DNA from: an uncultured Methanobrevibacter sp.
GTDB taxonomy: Archaea > Methanobacteriota > Methanobacteria > Methanobacteriales > Methanobacteriaceae
DNA: 6,473 nucleotides
NCBI RefSeq assembly: GCF_937906425.1
Contig: NZ_CALCYR010000172.1
Coordinates: 1-6,473, forward strand
Direction of reading: 5' to 3'
Under the pieces are notes generated by a model, which saw only the letters and a program-made list of their open reading frames with translations, searched no databases and was not told the origin of the DNA. A program made the position numbers and the translations under genes. This document shows positions 1 to 5,310 of the stretch, in pieces (the stretch's first letter is position 1; each line of letters starts with the position of its first letter).

Positions 1-125
1 TTTTTTAGTTTAAATTTTTTTTTAATTCTATTCTTTTTTAGTTTAAATTTTTTTTTAATTCTATTCTTTTTTAGTTTAAATTTTTTTTTAATTCTATTCT
101 TTTTTAGTTTAAATTTTTTTTAATT
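1..125. repeat. 33-bp T-rich tandem repeat, about 3.8 copies
   Basis: Three identical 33-bp units lie at 1-33, 34-66 and 67-99. A fourth begins at 100 and departs after its T-run near 123. Each unit has a T6 run, AGTTTAAA, a T9 run and AATTCTATTC. There are no spacers between units, so this is a simple tandem array and not CRISPR. The left end is cut by the window, so more copies may exist. The plus strand is almost entirely T. The array lies downstream of the minus-strand gene ending at 237, and probably downstream of an unseen plus-strand gene to the left. Confidence 0.93.
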
Positions 126-202
126 ATTTTTTAGCTATTTTTTCTTAATTAGAAGAATTAATTGTTTTTTTTAATTATTTTTTAGCTATTTTTTCTTAAT
201 TA
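114..202. repeat. 38-bp direct repeat with TTTTTAGCTATTTTT core
   Basis: The stretches 114-151 and 165-202 are identical over 38 bases (offset 51). Each holds a T8 run, AATTA, TTTTTTAGCTATTTTTT and CTTAATTA, with a 13-base link between them. The first copy begins inside the last, diverged unit of the 33-bp array, so the two repeat families are fused. The 15-base core TTTTTAGCTATTTTT (128-142 and 179-193) recurs three times downstream of nth. A degenerate T-rich tail continues to about 234. Confidence 0.9.
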
Positions 203-236
203 CGAAAATTTATTATTTTTTAATTATTTTTTTAAC

Positions 237-845
237 TTATTCATTCTTGCTTATTTTAGCGCCAAATTCATAAGCTATTTTTAAATCATTTTCAAACTCT
301 TCCCTTTTTGCTTTTATTTCCTCTTCTGTTTTTATTTGACTTTTTAAACCTTTGTAGGAAGTAAAAACTTCAACTTTTCCATTTAACATTTTAAATAAGT
401 TTTCTGTTGATTTAAGACAAGGTCTGATTGATTTTTCGAAATGTTCCTTAGGGGAGAGAACATTGTATATGATTCCCACATTCACCTTGCCCTTGTAATA
501 ATAATTTCTATCATATGAAACAATACAGTAGATAAGTCTTTCAAGCAAGGCTCTGTAATGGCTTGTAGGTTCATTGAAGAATATTTGTGAACCGATTAAA
601 AGGCTGTCTGCAGCTAATATCTTATCGATTACAGGTGACAGGTCGTCTCTCCAATAGCATTTGAAACTTTCCTTGTTTTTTGTTTTGCAGATTGAACAGT
701 TCATGCATCCTCTCATGTCCAATTTGTAAAGATTAAAGTATTCCACTTCACTGCCAACAGATTCAGCACCTTCTCCTGCAGATTTTAAGAGTTTTCCAAC
801 ATCCTGTTTTATCTTAGGGTCTGCATTGATTACAATTGTTTTCAT
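237..845 (-). CDS. Flavodoxin-fold NAD(P)H-dependent FMN reductase / iron-sulfur flavoprotein-like protein
   Basis: Cytosolic 202-residue protein of the flavodoxin-like NADPH-dependent FMN reductase / iron-sulfur flavoprotein (Isf) superfamily, expected to carry electrons via FMN. It shows the beta-strand/loop start (MKTIVINADPK), a GCMNCSIC motif at 46-53 with a further Cys at 63, a following W-R-D-D (65-68), and the second flavin segment SQIFFNEPTSHYRALLERL (86-104), matching the family's P-x-Y-F-x-x-x-S-x-x-L-K-x-x-x-D-R-L. The cysteines are C47, C50, C53 and C63 (CX2CX2CX9C); Isf proteins use CX2CX2CX4-7C for a 4Fe-4S cluster, so cluster binding is possible but unproven. The phosphate loop is unusual: NADPK replaces the common GSPR and no GNT follows. 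The start is supported by GAGGG six bases upstream. It is divergent from the nitroreductase-like gene at 1117. Physiological partner and substrate are unknown. The family call is firm, the cluster uncertain. Confidence 0.85.
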   Translation of the reverse strand: MKTIVINADPKIKQDVGKLLKSAGEGAESVGSEVEYFNLYKLDMRGCMNCSICKTKNKESFKCYWRDDLSPVIDKILAADSLLIGSQIFFNEPTSHYRALLERLIYCIVSYDRNYYYKGKVNVGIIYNVLSPKEHFEKSIRPCLKSTENLFKMLNGKVEVFTSYKGLKSQIKTEEEIKAKREEFENDLKIAYEFGAKISKNE

Positions 846-851
846 AAATAT

Positions 852-856
852 CCCTC
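852..856 (-). promoter_or_regulatory. Ribosome binding site of the flavodoxin-fold gene
   Basis: On the minus strand AGAGGGAT precedes the ATG at 845-843 with six bases between GAGGG and the start codon. It pairs well with the anti-Shine-Dalgarno end of archaeal 16S rRNA and fixes the start at 845. Confidence 0.7.
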
Positions 857-913
857 TAAATTTTATTTTTTTTAAAATTTCATTTTAATTAACTAAAAAT
901 TGATTAATGTTTT

Positions 914-931
914 GTTAAAGTTTATATAAAT
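914..931. promoter_or_regulatory. Palindromic TATA box, copy 1, possibly bidirectional
   Basis: TTTATATAAA at 921-930 is a perfect palindrome and a good archaeal TATA box. Purines flank it on both strands (TTAAAG on plus, AAAAGA on minus), so a BRE-like element exists for either direction. With the usual distance of about 26 bases it would start transcription near 951 (+) or near 899 (-). The minus start would leave a leader of about 55 bases before the ATG at 845, which makes this the best promoter candidate for the flavodoxin-fold gene. Confidence 0.5.
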
Positions 932-970
932 CTTTTATCTATTTTTTTTCAAAAATCTTTTATCTTTTTT

Positions 971-988
971 GTTAAAGTTTATATAAAT
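971..988. promoter_or_regulatory. Palindromic TATA box, copy 2
   Basis: The same TTTATATAAA palindrome recurs at 978-987 in the second 57-bp copy, preceded by GTTAAAG on the plus strand and by an A-run on the minus strand. A plus-strand start near 1008 would give a leader of roughly 110 bases to the ATG at 1117; a minus-strand start near 956 would run through copy 1. Which copy is active, and in which direction, cannot be told from sequence. Confidence 0.4.
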
Positions 989-1070
989 TTTTTATCTATT
1001 TTTTTTCAAAAATCTTTTATATTTTTAAATTTAATATACTAATAATTATTATATTGGCAATTTTTAATGA

Positions 1071-1080
1071 CATTTATATT
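1071..1080 (+). promoter_or_regulatory. Proximal TATA box for the nitroreductase-like gene
   Basis: CATTTATATT at 1071-1080 lies about 40 bases before the ATG at 1117, predicting transcription from about 1102-1106 and a short leader of 10-15 bases. Its BRE is poor (TAATGA upstream), so the duplicated TATA boxes farther upstream remain alternatives. Confidence 0.4.
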
Positions 1081-1108
1081 CCTTTGCTTTTTAAAAAGTT
1101 TTAAATTA

Positions 1109-1113
1109 GTGAT
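1109..1113 (+). promoter_or_regulatory. Ribosome binding site GTGAT of the nitroreductase-like gene
   Basis: GTGAT pairs with ATCAC of the archaeal 16S rRNA 3' end and sits three bases before the ATG at 1117. It is the GGTGAT-type signal common in methanogens and supports this start. Confidence 0.55.
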
Positions 1114-1116
1114 AAT

Positions 1117-1815
1117 ATGGATTTAACAAAGTTTATTTATGAAAGAAAGTCCTGCAGAAAGTATATTGATGAAGAGATTGAGGAGGAAACTTTAAAAGAG
1201 ATTGAGGATTTCATATCCGGTGCTAAGCTTCTTGATGAAGGATGTGAATTTTATTATGAAATCTTAAGGCTAGATGAGGTTAAAGTTCAAACCGGCTGGA
1301 ATGCACCATACTATTTGGCATTATACTCTAAAAAATGTGAAAACAGTCTTGAAAATATTGGTTTTGTATTTCAACAGGTCTCTCTTTTTATTCAAAGCCT
1401 TAATTTAGGTTCCTGTTGGGTTGCAAGGGGAACTGTAAAGAAGGATAATCCTGATTTTGTTATTTTAATTTCATTTGGTAAGTCTGATGACATTACAAGA
1501 GGACGGGATGAGTTTAAAAGAAAATCCCTGTCTAAAATATCTGATTCCTCTGATGAATGTTTGCTTCCTGCTCAATTGGCTCCATCAGCCATCAATTCTC
1601 AGCCTTGGTATTTTAAGAAAACTGAAAATGGCTTTGACGTTTATCAAGTCAAGCAGAATATTATTAAAAGAAAATTCCTTAAGGACTTGAATAGAATTGA
1701 TATGGGAATTGTTCTCTCTCATTTGTACTTGAGCAATGAGGAAAGTTTTGAATTTGAATTTAAGCAAAACAAGCAATTAAAGGGTTATGAATACAAGGGA
1801 ACAGTGAAAATTTAA
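1117..1815 (+). CDS. Nitroreductase family protein (TM1586-like)
   Basis: Cytosolic 232-residue protein of the nitroreductase superfamily, which binds FMN and uses NAD(P)H to reduce nitro-compounds, quinones or flavins. Diagnostic segments are ERKSCRKY (9-16), the usual R-x-S-x-R flavin phosphate contact near the N-terminus; LNLGSCWVARG (95-105), equivalent to the G-x-x-x-x-W region before the central helix; and APSAINSQPWYF (155-166), the A-P-S-x-x-N-x-Q-P-W signature. In classical nitroreductases this last signature lies near the N-terminus. Here it lies in the second half, as in the TM1586-like branch where two half-domains form one protomer. No signal peptide or membrane segment is seen. 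It is divergent from the flavodoxin-fold gene at 237-845, so the two FMN proteins may share control. The natural substrate is unknown. The family call is confident, the subfamily less so. Confidence 0.85.
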   Translation: MDLTKFIYERKSCRKYIDEEIEEETLKEIEDFISGAKLLDEGCEFYYEILRLDEVKVQTGWNAPYYLALYSKKCENSLENIGFVFQQVSLFIQSLNLGSCWVARGTVKKDNPDFVILISFGKSDDITRGRDEFKRKSLSKISDSSDECLLPAQLAPSAINSQPWYFKKTENGFDVYQVKQNIIKRKFLKDLNRIDMGIVLSHLYLSNEESFEFEFKQNKQLKGYEYKGTVKI

Positions 1816-2003
1816 TTATTTTAAAAATCATATGTTGTAAGAATTGATTTTAATAGTTTTTCATTAATTTATTAATAATCTTTAAATATTATGGATTTAA
1901 TTAATTATATTGAAATATTAAAATAATTAAAAACTTAATAGTTAAAAAACTTAAATTTTAAAAACTTAATAAACTTTAAAAATTGATAATTAAATTTAAT
2001 AAA

Positions 2004-2017
2004 TGAAATATTTAAAA
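2004..2017 (+). promoter_or_regulatory. Putative BRE/TATA promoter of the ADP-ribosylglycohydrolase gene
   Basis: TGAA (2004-2007) followed by ATATTTAAAA (2008-2017) resembles an archaeal BRE plus TATA box. Initiation about 26 bases from its centre would fall near 2036-2040 and give a leader of about ten bases that still contains most of the Shine-Dalgarno sequence. Confidence 0.45.
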
Positions 2018-2036
2018 CAAAAAATATTTTTATTTT

Positions 2037-2044
2037 AAGGGGGT
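2037..2044 (+). promoter_or_regulatory. Strong ribosome binding site of the ADP-ribosylglycohydrolase gene
   Basis: AAGGGGGT lies five bases before the ATG at 2050. It is the only G5 run in an otherwise AT-only spacer and pairs with the CCUCC end of 16S rRNA, allowing for a G-U pair. It fixes the start. Confidence 0.75.
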
Positions 2045-2049
2045 AAAAA

Positions 2050-2844
2050 ATGAAAGGAATTATAGGAACAATTGCTGGAGATATAATCGGATCAATCTAT
2101 GAGTTTAACTCAATAAAGTCTAAGGAATTTCCTCTTTTTAAGAAATATTCTACATTTACAGATGACACTGTCATGACATTGGCTATTGCTGACTGGTTAG
2201 TTGAAGATAAAAATTCCAAGGATGTTTTGATTCAAAAGCTAAAGGAATATGGTAGGAATTATCCTAATGCTGGATATGGTGGAATGTTTAAGGAGTGGGT
2301 TATGATGGAAAATCCGGAACCTTACGGTAGTTGGGCAAATGGTTCTGCCATGAGAGTTTCTCCTGTTGCATGGGTTGGAGAATCATTGGAAGAGGTTCAA
2401 AAATTGGCAAGGATTTCTGCTGAAGTAACTCATAATCATCCTGAAGGTATTAAGGGAGCTTTAGCTACTGCAGATGCTATTTATTTAGCAAGAATTGGTG
2501 CAAAGAAGGATGAAATAGCTGATCATGTGGAAATCAATTATAATTATGATTTGTCCAGAACCCTAGATGACATAAGGCTTAATTATCGCTTTGACGTTTC
2601 CTGTGCAGGCAGTGTTCCAGAATCAATAATCTGTTTCTTGGAGGCTAAGGATTATGAGGACACCATTAGAAATGCGGTTTCATTAGGCGGAGATGCTGAT
2701 ACTCAGGCTGCTATTGCAGGATCCATTGCAGCGGCTTACTGGGATGTTTCAAAAAATATTGCCTATAAATCAATTCACAGATTAGATTATATGCTTTTAA
2801 ACTCTTTTATTAAATTTGAAGAGACCTTTATGGATATTGAGTAA
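2050..2844 (+). CDS. ADP-ribosylglycohydrolase family protein (DraG/ARH-like)
   Basis: Cytosolic 264-residue protein of the ADP-ribosylglycohydrolase family, all-helical enzymes with two Mg2+ ions that hydrolyse the N- or O-glycosidic link between ADP-ribose and a target such as arginine or a nucleobase. All family blocks are present in order: GTIAGDIIGSIYEF (6-19), TFTDDTVMT (35-43) with metal ligands T37, D38 and D39, NGSAMRVSPVAW (97-108) in the ADP-ribose pocket, THNHPEGIKGA (127-137), and SLGGDADTQAAIAG (211-224) with metal ligands D215, D217 and T218. No catalytic residue is missing, so it should be active. Length fits a stand-alone single-domain member. No signal peptide or membrane helix is seen. 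No ADP-ribosyltransferase gene or nitrogenase gene lies nearby, so a classical DraG role in nitrogenase control is not supported and the substrate is unknown. It has its own promoter and a T-rich spacer behind it, so it is probably monocistronic. Confidence 0.93.
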   Translation: MKGIIGTIAGDIIGSIYEFNSIKSKEFPLFKKYSTFTDDTVMTLAIADWLVEDKNSKDVLIQKLKEYGRNYPNAGYGGMFKEWVMMENPEPYGSWANGSAMRVSPVAWVGESLEEVQKLARISAEVTHNHPEGIKGALATADAIYLARIGAKKDEIADHVEINYNYDLSRTLDDIRLNYRFDVSCAGSVPESIICFLEAKDYEDTIRNAVSLGGDADTQAAIAGSIAAAYWDVSKNIAYKSIHRLDYMLLNSFIKFEETFMDIE

Positions 2845-2850
2845 ATTTAA

Positions 2851-3090
2851 TATTTTATTTTTCTCTTTTTCATTTTAAGGCTTGAGGCATTGCTATTTTT
2901 TTAATCTTTTTAAAAAATTAGTTAATTTTTCTCTTTTTCAAAATGATTTTTAATATTTTAATAAGAATTTTTTAATTCTTTTTTTATAATTTTTCAGTTC
3001 AGATTTTATATGAAACTTTTTTAATTCTTTTTTTACTATTTTTAATTTACATTTTTTATAGAACTTTTTAATTCTTTTTTTACTATTTTT
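2851..3090 (+). terminator. T-rich terminator region of the ADP-ribosylglycohydrolase gene
   Basis: Several T5-T8 runs on the plus strand, multiplied by the tandem repeat, follow the stop codon at 2844 and precede aroA on the same strand. This fits hairpin-free archaeal termination and would insulate aroA from read-through. The role is inferred from base composition and position only. Confidence 0.45.
2857..2940. repeat. 16-bp direct repeat, offset 68
   Basis: ATTTTTCTCTTTTTCA is identical at 2857-2872 and 2925-2940. The sequence between the copies includes the only GC-richer patch of this spacer. Confidence 0.7.
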
Positions 3091-3107
3091 AATTCACATT
3101 TTTATAC
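2965..3107. repeat. 47-49-bp T-rich tandem repeat, three copies
   Basis: Copies lie at about 2965-3011, 3012-3060 and 3061-3107. The anchor word TAATTC sits at 2973, 3022 and 3069, giving periods of 49 and 47. Copies 2 and 3 are nearly identical (CTTTTTAATTC, T7, ACTATTTTTAATT, then an ACATTTTT-ATA end), while copy 1 is more diverged (TATAATTTTTCAGTTCAG in the middle). TTTTTAATTCT is also the core of the 33-bp repeat at 1-99. Confidence 0.88.
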
Positions 3108-3157
3108 AATAAATTTATTATATAATTTTAATCAAATTATAATTAATAAGAATTATA

Positions 3158-3172
3158 GAAATAATTTATTTA
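3158..3172 (+). promoter_or_regulatory. Putative promoter of the aroA-nth unit
   Basis: GAAATAATTTATTTA resembles a purine BRE followed by a TATA box about 30-40 bases before the ATG at 3201, predicting a nearly leaderless transcript. An alternative TATA (ATTATATAAT, about 3117-3126) would give a leader of about 50 bases. A small repeat GATTGTAA (3182-3189 and 3191-3198) directly precedes the start codon. The Shine-Dalgarno is weak (AAGGAT, 3188-3193). Confidence 0.35.
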
Positions 3173-3200
3173 TCAAATATCGATTGTAAGGATTGTAAAC

Positions 3201-4559
3201 ATGAATCTTAAAATAAAAAATTTTTCTAATATAAATGGGATTGTTAAAGCTCCCCCTTCAAAAAGCTACAGTCATAGAGCGGTTATTCTTGCATCACTTG
3301 CTCAAGGGAAATCCAAACTCCTTGATGTTCTATTGTCTGAGGATGTTTTATCCTCCATTCGTGCATGTGAAGCTCTTGGTGCTAAGATAAACACTAAAAA
3401 GGAAATTATTCTAAAGGGAGATAAGAGTCAAACCAATACCTATTTGGAAATTGAGGGAACTGGAGGAAAATTGCATAATATAATGGATGATCCTTCAAGT
3501 GATATGATTGATTTGGCCAACTCAGGTACAACTCTAAGGATAATGACAAGTGTTGCAGCACTTTCAGATAATGAAATTATATTTACAGGAGATGATTCTC
3601 TTAAGACAAGGCCTATGGGGCCGTTGATTGATGCCTTGAAGCTTTTGGGAGTTAGGGTTGAATCATTAAATGAGAATAATAAGGCTCCTCTTAAGGTTTA
3701 TCCTGGTTATATTGGAGGTGAAGCGGATATTTTAGGAAGCATAAGTTCCCAATTCATATCATCCATTCTTATTTCAGCTCCATACTCAAAAAAGGGTGTA
3801 GAACTTGTGGTTCATCCTGAATTTGTTTCAAAGCCTTATGTTGACATGACAGTTTCAATCATGGAAAAGTTTGGAATTTCAGTGCAGGAGGAGCAGTATC
3901 ATGATTCTGCCAATGATTTAAGTGAATCTCTAGGTGAAAAATTTACAATCAATACTCAAGATTATGTCTCTTGCGATTATATAGTTGAAGGAGATTACTC
4001 CTCAGCTTCATATCTTATTGCAGCTGCAGCCATTGCAGGTGGCGAAGTGAGAATTCAAAACTTATTCGCCGATTCCAAACAGGGAGACAAGCAGATAATT
4101 GACATTTTAACTCAAATGGGTACGGATATAATTGTATTTGATGACCATATTACAGTTAAGTCAGATGGTAATTTGAAGGGAATTGATGTTAATTTGGCTA
4201 ATGCACCTGATTTGCTGTTGACAGTTGCTGTCTTGGCAGCTCTTGCAGAGGGTAAAACAACTATCACCGGTGTAAAGCATGGCAGATTGAAGGAAACCGA
4301 TAGAATTGACACTACCTGTAGGGAACTTGAAAAATTAGGATGTAAATTGGAAGAATTTGAGGATGGAATGACTATTTATGGTCAAACTATTGGTGATGGA
4401 GTGGTTGAATCCCATAATGACCATAGATTGGCTATGGCATTTTCACTTCTTGGCCTAAAGCATGATGTTGAAGTGGAAAATGGAGAATGCTTTGACGTTT
4501 CATTCCCTAATTTTATTGAGGCAATGTCTGAAATCGGTATTGAAATGGAGTTAAAATAA
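3201..4559 (+). CDS. aroA: 3-phosphoshikimate 1-carboxyvinyltransferase (EPSP synthase)
   Basis: Sixth step of the shikimate pathway: transfers the enolpyruvyl group of phosphoenolpyruvate to shikimate 3-phosphate, on the way to chorismate and the aromatic amino acids; cytosolic. The 452 residues form the two-domain inside-out barrel, a little longer than the usual 427-435. Visible signatures are PPSKSYSHRA (18-27; K21, S22, R26 bind substrate), ANSGTTLRIM (106-115, with the glycine that borders the PEP/glyphosate site kept), TRPMGPLIDAL (136-146), SSQFISS (182-188), EGDYSSASY (263-271), APDLLLT (335-341; D337 is the expected catalytic Asp), GRLKETDRI (361-369; E365) and SHNDHRLAMAF (404-414). 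In the last motif (VSFPNF, 433-438) Val occupies the place I would expect for the Lys411 of the E. coli enzyme; alignment is needed, and this position varies in the family. Extra residues around 230-250 explain part of the length. It is 38 bases upstream of nth on the same strand, so co-transcription is likely. Confidence 0.97.
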   Translation: MNLKIKNFSNINGIVKAPPSKSYSHRAVILASLAQGKSKLLDVLLSEDVLSSIRACEALGAKINTKKEIILKGDKSQTNTYLEIEGTGGKLHNIMDDPSSDMIDLANSGTTLRIMTSVAALSDNEIIFTGDDSLKTRPMGPLIDALKLLGVRVESLNENNKAPLKVYPGYIGGEADILGSISSQFISSILISAPYSKKGVELVVHPEFVSKPYVDMTVSIMEKFGISVQEEQYHDSANDLSESLGEKFTINTQDYVSCDYIVEGDYSSASYLIAAAAIAGGEVRIQNLFADSKQGDKQIIDILTQMGTDIIVFDDHITVKSDGNLKGIDVNLANAPDLLLTVAVLAALAEGKTTITGVKHGRLKETDRIDTTCRELEKLGCKLEEFEDGMTIYGQTIGDGVVESHNDHRLAMAFSLLGLKHDVEVENGECFDVSFPNFIEAMSEIGIEMELK

Positions 4560-4585
4560 GTTTTTAATAGTTTTATTTTAGTTTT

Positions 4586-4590
4586 GGAGA
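4586..4590 (+). promoter_or_regulatory. Ribosome binding site of nth
   Basis: GGAGA lies seven bases before the ATG at 4598, inside the 38-base gap after aroA. The gap also contains T-rich words (TTTTTAATAGTTTTATTTTAG) that could act as a weak terminator, but no clear new promoter, which favours translation of nth from an aroA-nth mRNA. Confidence 0.7.
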
Positions 4591-4597
4591 TTTTTAA

Positions 4598-5233
4598 ATG
4601 AGTGATGAGGAAAGAATAAGGGAGATTTTTAAAAGATTGAATGAGGTTTATACAATACGTACCTTCTTGGATCATGACCCATATCAAGTATTGGTTAGAA
4701 CTATCTTGTCTCAAAGAACAAGGGATGAAAATACAGATCAAGCTACAAATAATCTATTTGAAGTTTATCCAGACATTTATGCTGTGGCAGATGCTCCGAT
4801 TGAGGAAATTCAAAAATTAATTAAGCCTGCAGGTTTTTATAGGGTAAAGGCTGCTAGGATAAAAGAGGTTTCCAGAATTTTAATAGACCAATATGGTGCT
4901 GAGGTTCCAAGGGAAATGGATGAAATGCTTAAGCTTCCAGGTGTTGGCAGAAAAACAGCTAATTGTGTAATTGTTTTTGCATTCCAGGATGCAGCTATTC
5001 CTGTTGACACTCATGTTCATAGAATTTCCAATCGTTGGGGAATTGCAGATACAAAAGAACCTGAAGAAACAGAACTTGTTTTAATGGAAAAGGTTCCTAA
5101 AGACCTTTGGGTTGATTTAAATGATTTAATGGTTCAATTTGGCCAAACAATCTGCAGACCAATAGGTCCTCAATGTGACAGATGCCCGATTCATGACTTG
5201 TGTGAGTATGATTTAGGTGTTTTAGGGGAATAA
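4598..5233 (+). CDS. nth: Endonuclease III (DNA glycosylase/AP lyase)
   Basis: Base excision repair enzyme that removes oxidised pyrimidines and cuts the abasic site by beta-elimination; it acts on chromosomal DNA. The 211 residues match the usual 205-215. The helix-hairpin-helix is LPGVGRKTA (113-121), with K119 as the Schiff-base lysine equivalent to E. coli K120. IPVDTHVHR (134-142) contains the catalytic aspartate D137, equivalent to D138. The C-terminal 4Fe-4S loop is C186-X6-C193-X2-C196-X5-C202, the canonical spacing. SQRTRDENT (38-46) replaces the bacterial SAQATD region and is typical of archaeal members. All catalytic residues are present. Some methanogen relatives (Mig of Methanothermobacter) are thymine glycosylases for G:T mismatches; having both the lysine and the aspartate favours ordinary endonuclease III, though specificity cannot be read with certainty. 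It follows aroA by 38 bases and faces ogt, another repair gene, across a repeat array. Confidence 0.96.
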   Translation: MSDEERIREIFKRLNEVYTIRTFLDHDPYQVLVRTILSQRTRDENTDQATNNLFEVYPDIYAVADAPIEEIQKLIKPAGFYRVKAARIKEVSRILIDQYGAEVPREMDEMLKLPGVGRKTANCVIVFAFQDAAIPVDTHVHRISNRWGIADTKEPEETELVLMEKVPKDLWVDLNDLMVQFGQTICRPIGPQCDRCPIHDLCEYDLGVLGE

Positions 5234-5259
5234 AATTAGTTTTTTAATTGTTTTATTCT

Positions 5260-5310
5260 TTATTTTTTCTTTATTTTTCTTTATTTTTCTTTATTTTTCT
5301 TTATTTTTTC
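5260..5310. repeat. 10-11-bp microrepeat of TTATTTTTCT, five units
   Basis: Three perfect TTATTTTTCT units (5271-5300) are flanked by variants with one extra T (5260-5270 and 5301-5310). The last unit leads straight into the longer array. Such short-period T/C runs are prone to replication slippage and to assembly length error. Confidence 0.88.

Larger units (their letters stand above)
1..236 (+). terminator. T-rich presumed terminator region of an off-window plus-strand gene
   Basis: Archaeal RNA polymerase terminates at runs of T in the non-template strand without needing a hairpin. This stretch offers many T6-T9 runs on the plus strand and no start codon followed by a useful reading frame. 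By analogy with the repeat array behind nth it is probably the 3' flank of a plus-strand gene left of the window, convergent with the gene at 237-845. That upstream gene is not visible, so the role is inferred. For minus-strand transcripts these runs read as A and should not act as terminators. Confidence 0.4.
914..1026. repeat. 57-bp tandem duplication in the divergent promoter region
   Basis: Copy 1 is 914-970 and copy 2 starts at 971. Over the first 56 bases they differ only at 932/989 (C/T) and 964/1021 (C/A). Each copy begins GTTAAAGTTTATATAAAT and continues with a T8 run and CAAAAATCTTTTAT. The duplication therefore doubles a complete TATA element between two divergent genes. No open reading frame of useful length crosses it. 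Confidence 0.93.
1816..2049 (+). other. Non-coding AT-rich spacer before the ADP-ribosylglycohydrolase gene
   Basis: Stop codons fill all frames, so no gene is supported. The first part (about 1845-1865, TTTTAATAGTTTTTC) is a weak T-rich candidate terminator for the nitroreductase-like gene. The middle, about 1890-2000, is A-rich on the plus strand, unlike the other spacers, and repeats TTAAAAACTTAATA-like words around 1928 and 1957. The final 45 bases hold a promoter candidate and a strong ribosome binding site. Confidence 0.6.
2845..3200. other. 356-bp non-coding spacer with repeats upstream of aroA
   Basis: No reading frame of useful length exists on either strand. The first 120 bases hold a 16-base direct repeat (ATTTTTCTCTTTTTCA, at 2857-2872 and 2925-2940) around a small GC-richer island (about 2877-2893, AAGGCTTGAGGCATTGC), which forms no hairpin and no gene that I can recognise. 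Then follows a triplicated T-rich unit (2965-3107). The last 90 bases, from about 3110, lose the T bias and hold the aroA promoter candidates. Confidence 0.7.

Noticed and set aside
1..125. Regular repeats of CRISPR-like unit length (33 bp)
   Set aside because: The units abut directly with no unique spacers, are almost pure A/T and have no cas gene nearby.
1475..1776. Open frames on both strands inside the nitroreductase-like gene (1475-1690 plus, 1585-1776 minus)
   Set aside because: They overlap a gene with clear family motifs, lack ribosome binding sites and give proteins with no recognisable domain.
2877..2895. Small GC-richer island in the spacer before aroA, considered as a small RNA or gene remnant
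   Set aside because: It is too short, forms no stable hairpin with its flanks, and adjacent frames stop within a few codons.
4112..4312. Minus-strand open frame inside aroA
   Set aside because: It is antisense to a conserved catalytic segment of EPSP synthase and has no recognisable features.
4497..4517. Possible inactivation of EPSP synthase because Val replaces the expected Lys before SFPNF
   Set aside because: This position varies among functional members as far as I recall, and all other catalytic residues are intact; not evidence of a dead enzyme.
4557..4597. Possible terminator between aroA and nth
   Set aside because: The T-runs are short compared with the other spacers and the gap is only 38 bases, so co-transcription is the simpler reading.
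4382..4741. 119-codon minus-strand open frame across the aroA-nth junction
   Set aside because: It is antisense to conserved regions of both genes; its translation shows no family motif and no promoter precedes it.
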